Below, piece by piece: positions 1-6,191 of a stretch of 7,118 nt of DNA. The notes below the pieces were generated by a model that saw only the letters and a program-made list of their open reading frames with translations, ran no database searches and had not been told where the DNA came from. Where the stretch lies: NCBI GenBank assembly GCA_051745935.1, contig JBNJEM010000419.1, positions 1 through 7,118 of the forward strand. Reading direction: 5' to 3'. The translations under genes and the position numbers were made by a program. Each line of letters starts with the position of its first letter. Within the stretch, counting starts at the first letter, position 1. The DNA is from JBNJEM01 sp051745935. Its GTDB lineage: Bacteria; Planctomycetota; Planctomycetia; Pirellulales; Pirellulaceae.

Positions 1-236
1 CACCGGTCAGACACACCACTGCTGGTGGTCGGTAGCGTGGAACGTAACGGACCACGGGACAAGCCCGTGGCATGTGCAGCTTCAAAACCCTTCCTTGAAA
101 ATGTGCTACACACCGGTCAGACACACCACTGCTGGTGGTCGGTAGCGTGGAACGTAACGGACCACGGGACAAGCCCGTGGCATGTGCAGCTTCAAAACCC
201 TTCCTTGAAGATGTGCGACGGAAGTGCGAGCATGCG
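1..236 (+). repeat. 110-bp tandem repeat with hairpins, plus single-copy tail
   Basis: Positions 1-106 and 111-216 match except for one base (A at 100, G at 210), so a 110-bp unit is present about twice; the array may extend left of the window. Each unit holds a perfect palindrome CCACGGG-ACAAG-CCCGTGG (52-70 and 162-180). Each also holds a smaller hairpin ACCAC-loop-GTGGT (15-29), enclosed by ACCG (2-5) pairing with CGGT (30-33). The element does not stop at the tandem unit: bases up to about 236 are also recognisable in an inverted copy at the right end of the window, so the complete element is longer and the 110-bp part appears duplicated inside it. The reading frame across it is a by-product of the repeat and does not look like a gene. 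The repeat is directly visible; a planctomycete origin of the palindrome is recollection, and its function is unknown. Confidence 0.93.
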
Positions 237-466
237 GGGATATGAGCCGCTTTCCCGTGAACGGTTACCAACCGGGAAACCGGGCGCGAAGCAGGAGGAT
301 CCATCCCGCAGCGGTCGTTGCTCACGGAAAGACTTGCCTTATCCGTTTCTTTGGTGATCGTATGAGGTATACCAGTAATAGACCGCAACAGGGGAAGCGA
401 GCTGACGCGGCGCCGTTGCCGCGGGACCTTGCGGCGAACTCTTGAGAGGGTGAATCACGGAAAACC
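237..466. other. Non-coding region upstream of galE
   Basis: I see no convincing gene here. The stretch contains a perfect 6-bp hairpin CGCGGC-GCCGTT-GCCGCG at 406-423, about 43 bases before the galE start codon, which could sit in the galE leader. TTGCCT (334-339) and TATACC (368-373) resemble promoter boxes, but their spacing to each other and to other boxes is poor, so no galE promoter is assigned. No riboswitch consensus was recognised. Confidence 0.5.
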
Positions 467-1492
467 ATGCGAATCCTTGTAACAGGTGGAGCGGGCTACA
501 TTGGTAGCCACACGTGTGTCGAGCTGCTGAATGCCGGTTACGAAATCGTGGCGGTGGACAACTTGAGCAACAGTAAGCTCGAGTCGCTGCGACGCGTCGA
601 GCGGTTAACGGGCAAATCGCTGGAGTTCCACAAGACTGACTTGCTCGACAAAGTCGGCTTGGGGGCCGCCTTTGCTGCCCGAAAGACCGACGCCGTGGTT
701 CACTTCGCCGCACTCAAAGCCGTTGGCGAGTCGGTGGAGAAGCCCCTGGAGTACTACTGGAACAACGTGGCCGGCACGATCAGCCTCTTGGATGTCATGC
801 GCCGGCACGGCTGCCAAAACCTGGTCTACAGTTCGTCCTGTACCGTGTACGGAGAACCTCGCGAAGTTCCCATTACCGAAGACCACCCCACCGCCGCCGC
901 CGAAAGCCCCTACGGCTGGTCAAAACTGATGACCGAACAGGTGATGCGGGACGTCCACGCCGCCGACTCAGCATGGAACTTCGCGATGCTCCGATACTTC
1001 AACCCGGTGGGAGCCCATCCGAGTGGCATGATCGGCGAGGACCCGCATGGAATTCCCAATAACTTAATGCCGTATATTACTCAAGTCGCGGTGGGACGAT
1101 TGGAGAAACTGCGGGTCTTCGGAGACGATTATCCCACCCCTGACGGGACCGGCATTCGTGATTACATCCACGTTGTCGATTTGGCCAAAGCCCACGTCCG
1201 CGCCGTGGAAAAGTTGTTCACCGACCCAGGGGTCCTGACCTGTAATCTAGGGACCGGCCAGGGCTCCAGCGTGCTGGACGTGGTGTCCGCGTTTGAAAAA
1301 GCAACGGGGATCCAGGTTCCCTACGAGGTGGTGAGCCGCCGGCCGGGCGATGTCGTGGCCGCGTACGCGGACCCCACCAAGGCAAAAGCCGAACTCGGCT
1401 GGACCGCCCAGTTCGATCTCGCCGCGATGTGTCGGGATGGCTGGAATTGGCAGCGGAAGAACCCGGACGGGTTTCCGGATGACTCCGGATGA
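467..1492 (+). CDS. galE: UDP-glucose 4-epimerase GalE
   Basis: GalE interconverts UDP-glucose and UDP-galactose in the cytoplasm using tightly bound NAD, in the Leloir pathway and to supply galactosyl units for surface polysaccharides. The 341-residue product is close to the 338 residues of E. coli GalE and is an extended short-chain dehydrogenase/reductase. Visible motifs are the NAD-binding glycine motif GGAGYIGSH at 7-15, D31-N32 ending the second strand, HFAALKAVGES at 79-89, SSSCTVYG at 122-129 and the catalytic YGWSK (Tyr149, Lys153), which fall at the same numbers as in E. coli. RYFNPVGAHPSG (176-187) and RDYIHVVDLA (231-240) belong to the substrate domain. Cys125 replaces the more usual alanine of SSSATVYG. 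The ATG at 467 puts the glycine motif at the usual distance; the only nearby purine tract, GAGAGGG at 444-450, is rather distant, so the ribosome binding site is weak. The gene stands alone. Family assignment is secure; the exact sugar specificity is inferred. Confidence 0.96.
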   Translation: MRILVTGGAGYIGSHTCVELLNAGYEIVAVDNLSNSKLESLRRVERLTGKSLEFHKTDLLDKVGLGAAFAARKTDAVVHFAALKAVGESVEKPLEYYWNNVAGTISLLDVMRRHGCQNLVYSSSCTVYGEPREVPITEDHPTAAAESPYGWSKLMTEQVMRDVHAADSAWNFAMLRYFNPVGAHPSGMIGEDPHGIPNNLMPYITQVAVGRLEKLRVFGDDYPTPDGTGIRDYIHVVDLAKAHVRAVEKLFTDPGVLTCNLGTGQGSSVLDVVSAFEKATGIQVPYEVVSRRPGDVVAAYADPTKAKAELGWTAQFDLAAMCRDGWNWQRKNPDGFPDDSG

Positions 1493-1497
1493 GAAGG

Positions 1498-1605
1498 ATA
1501 TCTTTCAGGCGGTTGGATTTTTCCCCCGTGGAAAGCTGCCCGACGCAAGCCGTCCTCCCGTTGGTCGGACTCGCGGCGGAGAAAGTCATCCGCGACCGGT
1601 ATAAC
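1498..1605 (+). repeat. Dispersed ~107-bp intergenic repeat, copy 1
   Basis: This is the first of three same-strand copies (others at 5757-5861 and 6063-6169). It begins ATATCTTTCAGGCGG and ends GGTATAAC, starting only 6 bases after the galE stop. It matches copy 3 almost perfectly apart from one extra T in the T-run near 1519-1522. The core 1538-1597 (60 bases) is identical in all three copies. In the core, TCGCGG (1571-1576) can pair with CCGCGA (1590-1595) across a 13-base loop; CCGAC/GTCGG and GTCC/GGAC pairings upstream are mutually exclusive. The last six bases, TATAAC (1600-1605), resemble a -10 box. It could be a MITE-like or REP-like element, a conserved RNA or a carried promoter; the sequence does not decide. 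Confidence 0.92.
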
Positions 1606-1995
1606 TTGGATTAAGCCGTCCGCCGTTCGCTTCACCCCAGCGCGGGCCCGGTGCCCTCGTGCAAACGTCCGCCGACGGGTATTCGCCAGTCCGTATTATG
1701 CTCTCGCTCGACCCGATGCCATAGGTCTGTCACCGGCAGTCGGAGCTTCGGAGTTTCGGAGAATTATCGTGCCGCGGCCGTCAATGTTTGGAGACCGACC
1801 ACGAGATGATCGCGAGATGGCCGTTTCGCGCGCGGGTGGGCAAGGCATCCGTCCGTCGATTAACGCCACCCCCCATTCCGGGTAGTCGATATCATGGCCC
1901 CGAGCGCCGCCGGTTGCAATGTTCTGGCTAATCAGTAGCATGATGGGCTACACGCGGCGCACTTGGTTATGGGGAATATAGGTAAAATAGAAAAA
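1606..1995. other. Long non-coding stretch before the methionine synthase gene
   Basis: About 390 bases with no gene I can support. It contains three imperfect 8-bp tandem units (TCGGAGCT, TCGGAGTT, TCGGAGAA) at 1740-1763 and a -10-like TATTAT at 1694-1699 without a good -35 box. The last 27 bases (1969-1995) are clearly A/T-richer than their surroundings and lead straight into the chosen ATG. Since the downstream gene belongs to methionine metabolism, a regulatory leader (SAM, SAH or cobalamin riboswitch) is conceivable, but I recognised no consensus such as a B12 box. An 81-codon minus-strand frame at 1696-1941 shows no recognisable domain. Confidence 0.5.
1740..1763 (+). repeat. Three 8-bp imperfect tandem units
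   Basis: The units TCGGAGCT, TCGGAGTT and TCGGAGAA follow each other without gaps, sharing TCGGAG. This is a short local duplication in non-coding DNA, about 230 bases before the methionine synthase gene. No function can be assigned; it could be replication slippage or three sites for one regulator. Confidence 0.6.
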
Positions 1996-3906
1996 ATGAA
2001 ACGCGACGAATTTCGGAAGCTAACGGATTCACGACTGGTCATTCTTGATGGCGCGACGGGAACGGAGCTCTTGCGGGCCGGCATGCCCACGGAAGCGTGC
2101 CCGGAGAAGTGGGTGCTGGAGCATCCCGATGTTCTGATTGATTTACAGCGGGCTTACGCGGAGGCGGGCAGCGATATTGTCTACGCGTGTACGTTCGGAG
2201 CCAACCGATTCCGCTTACAGCGATACGGCATCTCGGCCGACGTGGTGGAAATGAACCAAGAGTTGGTGGCATTGTCCCGTAAGGCCGTGGACGATCGGCT
2301 GGTTTTTGGTGACATCGCGCCCAGCGGCACGTTCGTGGAGCCGTTGGGGGACGTGCCGTTTGGCGAGGCGGTTGAAGTGTGTCGCCAGCAGGTGCGTGGA
2401 CTGCTCAAAGGCGGGGTGGATGGATTCACCGTGGAGACCATGGTGGACGTTCAGGAGGCCCGGGCGGCCATTATCGCCATTCGCGAACTGTGCGACTTGC
2501 CCATCATGGTCAGCATGACCCTGGATCACTCCGGTCGAGCGTTGGGTGGCGCCGACTTGTTGAATGCCGTTGTTGTCCTTCAGGCGTTGGGAGCCGACGC
2601 GGTCGGTTGTAATTGTTCCACCGGACCAGCGGATCTGATTCACAGTGTTCGCGAAGCCAAATCCTCGGCGGCGGTCCCGCTGCTGGCCAAGCCCAATGCG
2701 GGGATGCCGATCGGCGAAGGAAGGAGCATCGAGTTCGACATTGACGCGGACGAGTTCGCGTCTTATGTGCCGGAGTTCGTCCGCCGGGGCGTGAATTTGC
2801 TGGGCGGTTGCTGCGGCACCAATCCCGAATACATCAGAAAAATCCGGGAACGGGCGCAATCGTGCAAAGTAAAGCCGCCGAAAGTGCAGAGCGTGAGTGC
2901 CGTGACCTCGTCGCGTTCCACCGTTTTCATGGGGATTGATCGTCCGCTCACCATTATTGGGGAGCGGATCAACCCGACGGGCAAAAAGAAGCTGCAGGCC
3001 CAACTCAAGGAAGAAAAGCTGGACCTGGTTCGCAAGCTGGCGATTGAACAGACCGAACGCGGCGCCGCGCTGCTGGATGTAAACGTGGGACTAGCCGATA
3101 TCGACCAAGTCAAGATGATGCGACGGGCTGTCGAGACGCTTTCGCAACTTACCGGCTCGCCGCTGTGTATCGATACCACGGATCCAGAAGTGCTGGAGGA
3201 AGCGCTGCGAATGTATCCCGGCCGGGCATTGGTCAATTCCATCTCCGCGGAGAAGGAACGTCTCGAGACCCACCTGCCGATCGCCGCCAAGTATGGCGCG
3301 ATGATCATCGTGCTGCCCATGGCCGGCGTCACCATGCCGCTGGACGTACCCTCCCGAATCAAGGCGGCCGAACAGGTGTTGGAGGCGGCGGCCAGCCACG
3401 GATACCGCCCCGAGGACGTGGTAATCGACGCGTTCATGCTCGCGGCGAGTTCCCATCCGGACGCGGCGCGTCAGACCTTGGAGACCATCGAGTGGATCAC
3501 CCGCGAAATTGGCGCGAACAGTGTTATCGGACTGTCCAACGTCAGCTTCGGGTTGCCTGGCCGGGAGTGGTTGAACGCCAGTTTCCTCTCCATGGCGGTC
3601 GGCCGGGGATTGACCAGTGTTATCGCCAATCCGAAGGACCGGCTGGTGATGGCCAGCAAATACACGGCCGACGCGCTGTGGGGGCGGGACGAATACTGCA
3701 TGGAGTATCTGCGATACTACCGAGCCATTCTACAGCGCCACGCCGTGGTGCATCGCGGCGGCCCCGAGGAATATCAGAAGATGTTTGCCGAGGAGGACGA
3801 GGCGGCAATTGAAACCGTCGAGAACCCGGAAGAGATTGTCGAGGAGGCGCTCTCGCGCCGTGTCGGAGAAACCGGCCTGCTCGGTGCCGAGGATTCGGAA
3901 GAGTAA
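1996..3906 (+). CDS. metH: Methionine synthase-like protein with homocysteine and folate domains only
   Basis: The 636-residue product matches the first two modules of cobalamin-dependent methionine synthase, which moves a methyl group from methyl-tetrahydrofolate via cobalamin to homocysteine in the cytoplasm. Residues 1-290 form the homocysteine S-methyltransferase barrel: DGATGTELL at 18-26, GCNCSTGP at 204-211 and GGCCGTNP at 270-277. The zinc ligands would be Cys207, Cys272 and Cys273, which as I recall are the same numbers as in Thermotoga maritima MetH. Residues 316-566 form the pterin-binding barrel: GERINPTG (322-329), LLDVNVG (359-365), CIDTTD (391-396), NSIS (414-417) and SNVSFGLPGR (514-523). 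The protein ends in an acidic tail (about 598-636), so the cobalamin and reactivation domains are absent; a separate corrinoid protein is presumably the partner. The frame could open at TTG 1963 or ATG 1969, but ATG 1996 gives the family-typical N-terminus. No good Shine-Dalgarno is seen, and the gene is probably monocistronic. YitJ-type enzymes are less likely, since the second half is pterin-binding rather than a methylene-THF reductase. Confidence 0.88.
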   Translation: MKRDEFRKLTDSRLVILDGATGTELLRAGMPTEACPEKWVLEHPDVLIDLQRAYAEAGSDIVYACTFGANRFRLQRYGISADVVEMNQELVALSRKAVDDRLVFGDIAPSGTFVEPLGDVPFGEAVEVCRQQVRGLLKGGVDGFTVETMVDVQEARAAIIAIRELCDLPIMVSMTLDHSGRALGGADLLNAVVVLQALGADAVGCNCSTGPADLIHSVREAKSSAAVPLLAKPNAGMPIGEGRSIEFDIDADEFASYVPEFVRRGVNLLGGCCGTNPEYIRKIRERAQSCKVKPPKVQSVSAVTSSRSTVFMGIDRPLTIIGERINPTGKKKLQAQLKEEKLDLVRKLAIEQTERGAALLDVNVGLADIDQVKMMRRAVETLSQLTGSPLCIDTTDPEVLEEALRMYPGRALVNSISAEKERLETHLPIAAKYGAMIIVLPMAGVTMPLDVPSRIKAAEQVLEAAASHGYRPEDVVIDAFMLAASSHPDAARQTLETIEWITREIGANSVIGLSNVSFGLPGREWLNASFLSMAVGRGLTSVIANPKDRLVMASKYTADALWGRDEYCMEYLRYYRAILQRHAVVHRGGPEEYQKMFAEEDEAAIETVENPEEIVEEALSRRVGETGLLGAEDSEE

Positions 3907-4021
3907 TCGCTCCCGCCAAAGGAATTCAGTATCGGAACGTGTCAGCGGCGGGATTGGTGATCACGAAGCTAGGATTCTACTTCAGACGGCCAAAGTGTTA
4001 CGGCTTTTCAAAATACGAATG

Positions 4022-4040
4022 CCAGGGGACAAGCCCGTAA
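4022..4040 (+). repeat. Decayed copy of the CCACGGG palindrome
   Basis: CCAGGGGACAAGCCCGTAAC (from 4022) matches the palindrome of the window-end repeats at most positions, including the central GGGACAAGCCCGT, but both outer arms carry mismatches so pairing is weakened. It lies between the convergent methionine synthase-like and reductase genes. Flanks show little further similarity, so this is either an old degenerate copy or an isolated palindrome. Confidence 0.6.
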
Positions 4041-4085
4041 CGTCCATGCAGGCTCTCCTGGCTAGGCCGTCTCGCGGCCCCCGCG

Positions 4086-4138
4086 AACGACTACGCCACC
4101 GGACGGGCCGAGCTGGCCTTCCGGCGAGGTCGTTTTAT
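4086..4138 (+). terminator. Terminator-like hairpin between convergent genes
   Basis: AACGACTACGCC (4086-4097) pairs with GGCGAGGTCGTT (4123-4134) except at two central positions. The enclosed bases can add GGA/TCC (4101-4103 with 4120-4122) and GGCC/GGCC (4106-4109 with 4115-4118). TTTTAT (4133-4138) overlaps and follows the right arm, as in an intrinsic terminator for plus-strand transcription. A second short perfect hairpin TCGCGG-CCC-CCGCGA lies just upstream (4072-4086). The structure is 14 bases past the stop of the minus-strand reductase gene and about 180 past the methionine synthase-like gene, so it may serve both, though the minus-strand side lacks a T-run. Confidence 0.45.
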
Positions 4139-4151
4139 CCGAGCCCGGCGC

Positions 4152-5663
4152 TTAGCCGAGAGCCTTGATTGCCAGCGGCTGGCTCTTGGCGGTTCGCCCC
4201 TGGCCGTCGACCGACACGACGACATAACGGTGAGCGGCTTGATCCGCGAGGGTTTCTTCGAAGCTGAACGGGGTTTTGGTCAGCTGGGGTTTGTGCGGGA
4301 TCCTGGAAACTTCGCGGCCATCCCGTTGGACGCTGTAGTGGTGGATGGGCGCGTCGGCCGCGTAGGCCGTGTGCCACGAGACGCTCGCCGTCCGCGAATC
4401 ACCGCGCACGGTTTGTTCGGCCTTTGCTGCTCGCGGCGGCCCCAGTGGCTGGGCGGACTGCTGAAAGTAGTTGGTCTGGCCCGCGTGCATGGAAGCAGCC
4501 ATTTGCTCCACGTCTCGCCGTTCCTTGTCGTCCAGCGGCGTCTCAAGCCGCGCGGCGGCCAGATTCCGCTGCAATTGGCACCGACTCGGTTCCTTGTCGA
4601 CGTGGCCGATCCCGATAATCGCCGTCGAAAGTCCCGGAACGGAAAGGGCGTATTGAATCAAGGGCGCGCTCGGAACCTTGTCCGACCCTACCGTTCGAAC
4701 GACTTTCGGGTCCAAGTGTGTCCAACCCGGTTTTCGGCCGAACATTACACCGTCGGCGAAAACCTTCATGCCGATCACCCCCATCCCTTTGGCGGCCGCG
4801 ACCGGAATCGCATTGTACTGGTGGTTGAAATAAAGGTGATCATTGGCATTGATCGAAACCAGCATCGCGTCAAGAAGCTCGTGTTCGTCGCGTTGGATGC
4901 ACTCCATCAACACGGGCGAGCTGTAATGGCCCGTGATGCCAATATGGCGAATACGGCGTTCCTCGTTCGGATTCAGCCCCGTTGAATTCGTCCCGTCTCG
5001 ATAGTCACGCAGAGCCGCCAGGGCACCAATATGGCGCGACGAGGGATCCGGTTTCTCGAGTCCCACGTAAACCGCGTCCACTTCTTCCATGAAATTCAAG
5101 TTATGGATTTGGAACAAATCCAGGTAGGCATCGTCGGAGTACTTGCCATTTTCATCCCCGAAGATTTGGGCGAGCGTCCGCTTGAGATCATCAATCGCGG
5201 TGGATCCCGATGGCCCCTGAGTCCCTTCGACATTCGGTGCCGAACGGGGCATGTACCCTTTGGCCATTCGGAGCATCGTCTTACTGGCCAGGAAGACCCG
5301 GCGGCGTTTTGACGCCTCGTAGTTCGCGAGTCCCGGCACCAGGCCCAGTCGCCGAAAGGCTTTGCCGTAATTCAGTTGACTGTCGTCGTAGACGTTCGAC
5401 GTGTCGAAATAGTTCACCCCCCGGCGATACGCCTCCAGGATGATCCGTACTGGATCGACATCCGGCGGGGTCCACTGCAAGCTGGCTTGTCCCCCCAACC
5501 CCATGGTGGTCACCTGGAAATCCGCGCGGCCCAGCGACCGTGTCGCCAGGTTCTCCTCGACCGCCCCGCCGCGCGTCGCCAGCGGGCTGGCTAGCACTCC
5601 CATTCCAGCCGCTCCAGCTTGGACAAACTCTCGACGTGTCAACCGCTTACTATCCTGGTCCAT
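4152..5663 (-). CDS. Tat-exported aldo/keto reductase with C-terminal Fn3-like domain
   Basis: This 503-residue protein is an aldo/keto reductase, a family of NAD(P)H-dependent carbonyl/alcohol oxidoreductases; its substrate cannot be read from sequence. The N-terminus LTRREFVQAGAAGMGVL (8-24) is a twin-arginine signal (R10, R11), with likely cleavage near residues 25-33, implying export of the folded, cofactor-loaded protein. The (beta/alpha)8 barrel covers about 38-390. The catalytic tetrad is visible as Asp87 and Tyr92 in FDTSNVYDD, Lys128 in LASKT and His187 in FQIHN. VPGLSTAIIGIGHVDK (342-357) is the usual C-terminal cofactor-binding strand region. Residues 415-503 are an extra domain absent from ordinary AKRs (about 280-350 residues), with alternating strands (ASVSWHTAY, HHYSVQRDG, HRYVVVSVDGQG) resembling a fibronectin type III fold. 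GAGG at 5670-5673, six bases before the ATG, is a good ribosome binding site. It stands alone, convergent with the methionine synthase-like gene. Family is secure; the Fn3 call is moderate. Confidence 0.9.
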   Translation of the reverse strand: MDQDSKRLTRREFVQAGAAGMGVLASPLATRGGAVEENLATRSLGRADFQVTTMGLGGQASLQWTPPDVDPVRIILEAYRRGVNYFDTSNVYDDSQLNYGKAFRRLGLVPGLANYEASKRRRVFLASKTMLRMAKGYMPRSAPNVEGTQGPSGSTAIDDLKRTLAQIFGDENGKYSDDAYLDLFQIHNLNFMEEVDAVYVGLEKPDPSSRHIGALAALRDYRDGTNSTGLNPNEERRIRHIGITGHYSSPVLMECIQRDEHELLDAMLVSINANDHLYFNHQYNAIPVAAAKGMGVIGMKVFADGVMFGRKPGWTHLDPKVVRTVGSDKVPSAPLIQYALSVPGLSTAIIGIGHVDKEPSRCQLQRNLAAARLETPLDDKERRDVEQMAASMHAGQTNYFQQSAQPLGPPRAAKAEQTVRGDSRTASVSWHTAYAADAPIHHYSVQRDGREVSRIPHKPQLTKTPFSFEETLADQAAHRYVVVSVDGQGRTAKSQPLAIKALG

Positions 5664-5756
5664 GGTTCGCCTCGCGTGAATCTAACAGCCCGCAACAAAA
5701 CGTGGTTCCCGTTCGCCGCCAAACCCCCTTCGATTACGGGACATCGGCATGGTTTT

Positions 5757-5861
5757 ATATTTCAGGCGGTTGAATTTTTCCGGATGGAACGCCGCCCGAC
5801 GCAAGCCGTCCTCCCGTTGGTCGGACTCGCGGCGGAGAAAGTCATCCGCGACCAGTATATT
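5757..5861 (+). repeat. Dispersed ~107-bp intergenic repeat, copy 2 (variant)
   Basis: This is the most diverged of the three copies. Its 5' third differs (TGAATTTTTCCGGATGGAAC instead of TGGATTTTTCCCCCGTGGAAA), but the core at 5794-5853 is identical to the other two over 60 bases, including the TCGCGG/CCGCGA stem. It ends AGTATATT, with TATATT (5856-5861) where copies 1 and 3 have TATAAC and TATAAT. It lies about 94 bases upstream of the divergently read reductase gene, so any promoter at its right end would point away from that gene and toward copy 3. Short reading frames run through it only because it is a repeat. Confidence 0.9.
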
Positions 5862-6062
5862 ATGGGGTCTTAGTCTTCCATGCTCAATGCGTCGGAGGTG
5901 CGTCTTTTTTCGACGGAAAGCCGCGAACAGTTACTACTGCTACTACTATAATGAATTCTTGTTGTGCATGAGAGATCCGGCTAGGGAAGGTTCGGGGAGC
6001 CGTGGCGCGGAATTCGTCCAATCCCGCGAACTGGCCCCTCCCTTCAAGGCACGTTTTTCTGC
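5862..6062. other. Non-coding spacer between repeat copies 2 and 3
   Basis: These 201 bases contain no gene I can support. A short TAC/TGC triplet run (TACTACTGCTACTACTATAA, 5932-5951) runs into a -10-like TATAAT at 5947-5952. CGTCG (5890-5894) can pair with CGACG (5911-5915) around a loop with a six-T run. The spacer is flanked by direct copies of the 107-bp repeat, so recombination between them would delete it. Confidence 0.5.
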
Positions 6063-6169
6063 ATATCTTTCAGGCGGTTGGATTTTCCCCCGTGGAAAGC
6101 TGCCCGACGCAAGCCGTCCTCCCGTTGGTCGGACTCGCGGCGGAGAAAGTCATCCGCGACCGGTATAAT
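6063..6169 (+). repeat. Dispersed ~107-bp intergenic repeat, copy 3
   Basis: This copy is nearly identical to copy 1 (ATATCTTTCAGGCGG at the left end, one T fewer in the T-run) and shares the invariant core at 6102-6161. TCGCGG (6135-6140) and CCGCGA (6154-6159) form the same possible stem. It ends in GGTATAAT only 22 bases before the start codon of the metallopeptidase gene, making it the copy best placed to drive a gene. The three copies share orientation and are all intergenic. Confidence 0.93.
6164..6169 (+). promoter_or_regulatory. Candidate -10 box (TATAAT) for the metallopeptidase gene
   Basis: A consensus TATAAT forms the right edge of repeat copy 3. Transcription starting about 7 bases downstream would give a leader of roughly 15 bases before the ATG at 6192. 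No recognisable TTGACA-like -35 box lies 16-18 bases upstream (the bases there are CGGAGA-like) and there is no TG extension, so the assignment rests on the -10 match and position only. Confidence 0.4.
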
Positions 6170-6191
6170 TGCCAGATAACGAGAACATCAC

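Noticed and set aside
1..216. Possible CRISPR array
   Set aside because: Two 110-bp units without variable spacers; a tandem duplication, not repeat-spacer architecture, and no cas genes nearby.
25..357. 110-codon plus-strand frame over the left-end repeat
   Set aside because: Its sequence is the 110-bp repeat read twice; the nucleotide duplication and palindromes explain it, and no domain or ribosome site is visible.
1696..1941. 81-codon minus-strand frame in the gap before the methionine synthase-like gene
   Set aside because: Arg/Pro/Gly-rich product with no recognisable motif; frames of this length arise easily in GC-rich non-coding DNA.
1963..1995. Upstream starts TTG 1963 and ATG 1969 for the methionine synthase-like gene
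   Set aside because: Neither has a Shine-Dalgarno site; starting at ATG 1996 gives the usual family N-terminus and places the zinc cysteines at the positions remembered for Thermotoga MetH.
2215..3003. 262-codon minus-strand frame
   Set aside because: Lies entirely antisense to the methionine synthase-like gene, whose family motifs are unambiguous; His/Arg-rich shadow composition.
4230..4985. 251-codon plus-strand frame
   Set aside because: Antisense shadow of the aldo/keto reductase gene, which carries a full catalytic tetrad and Tat signal.
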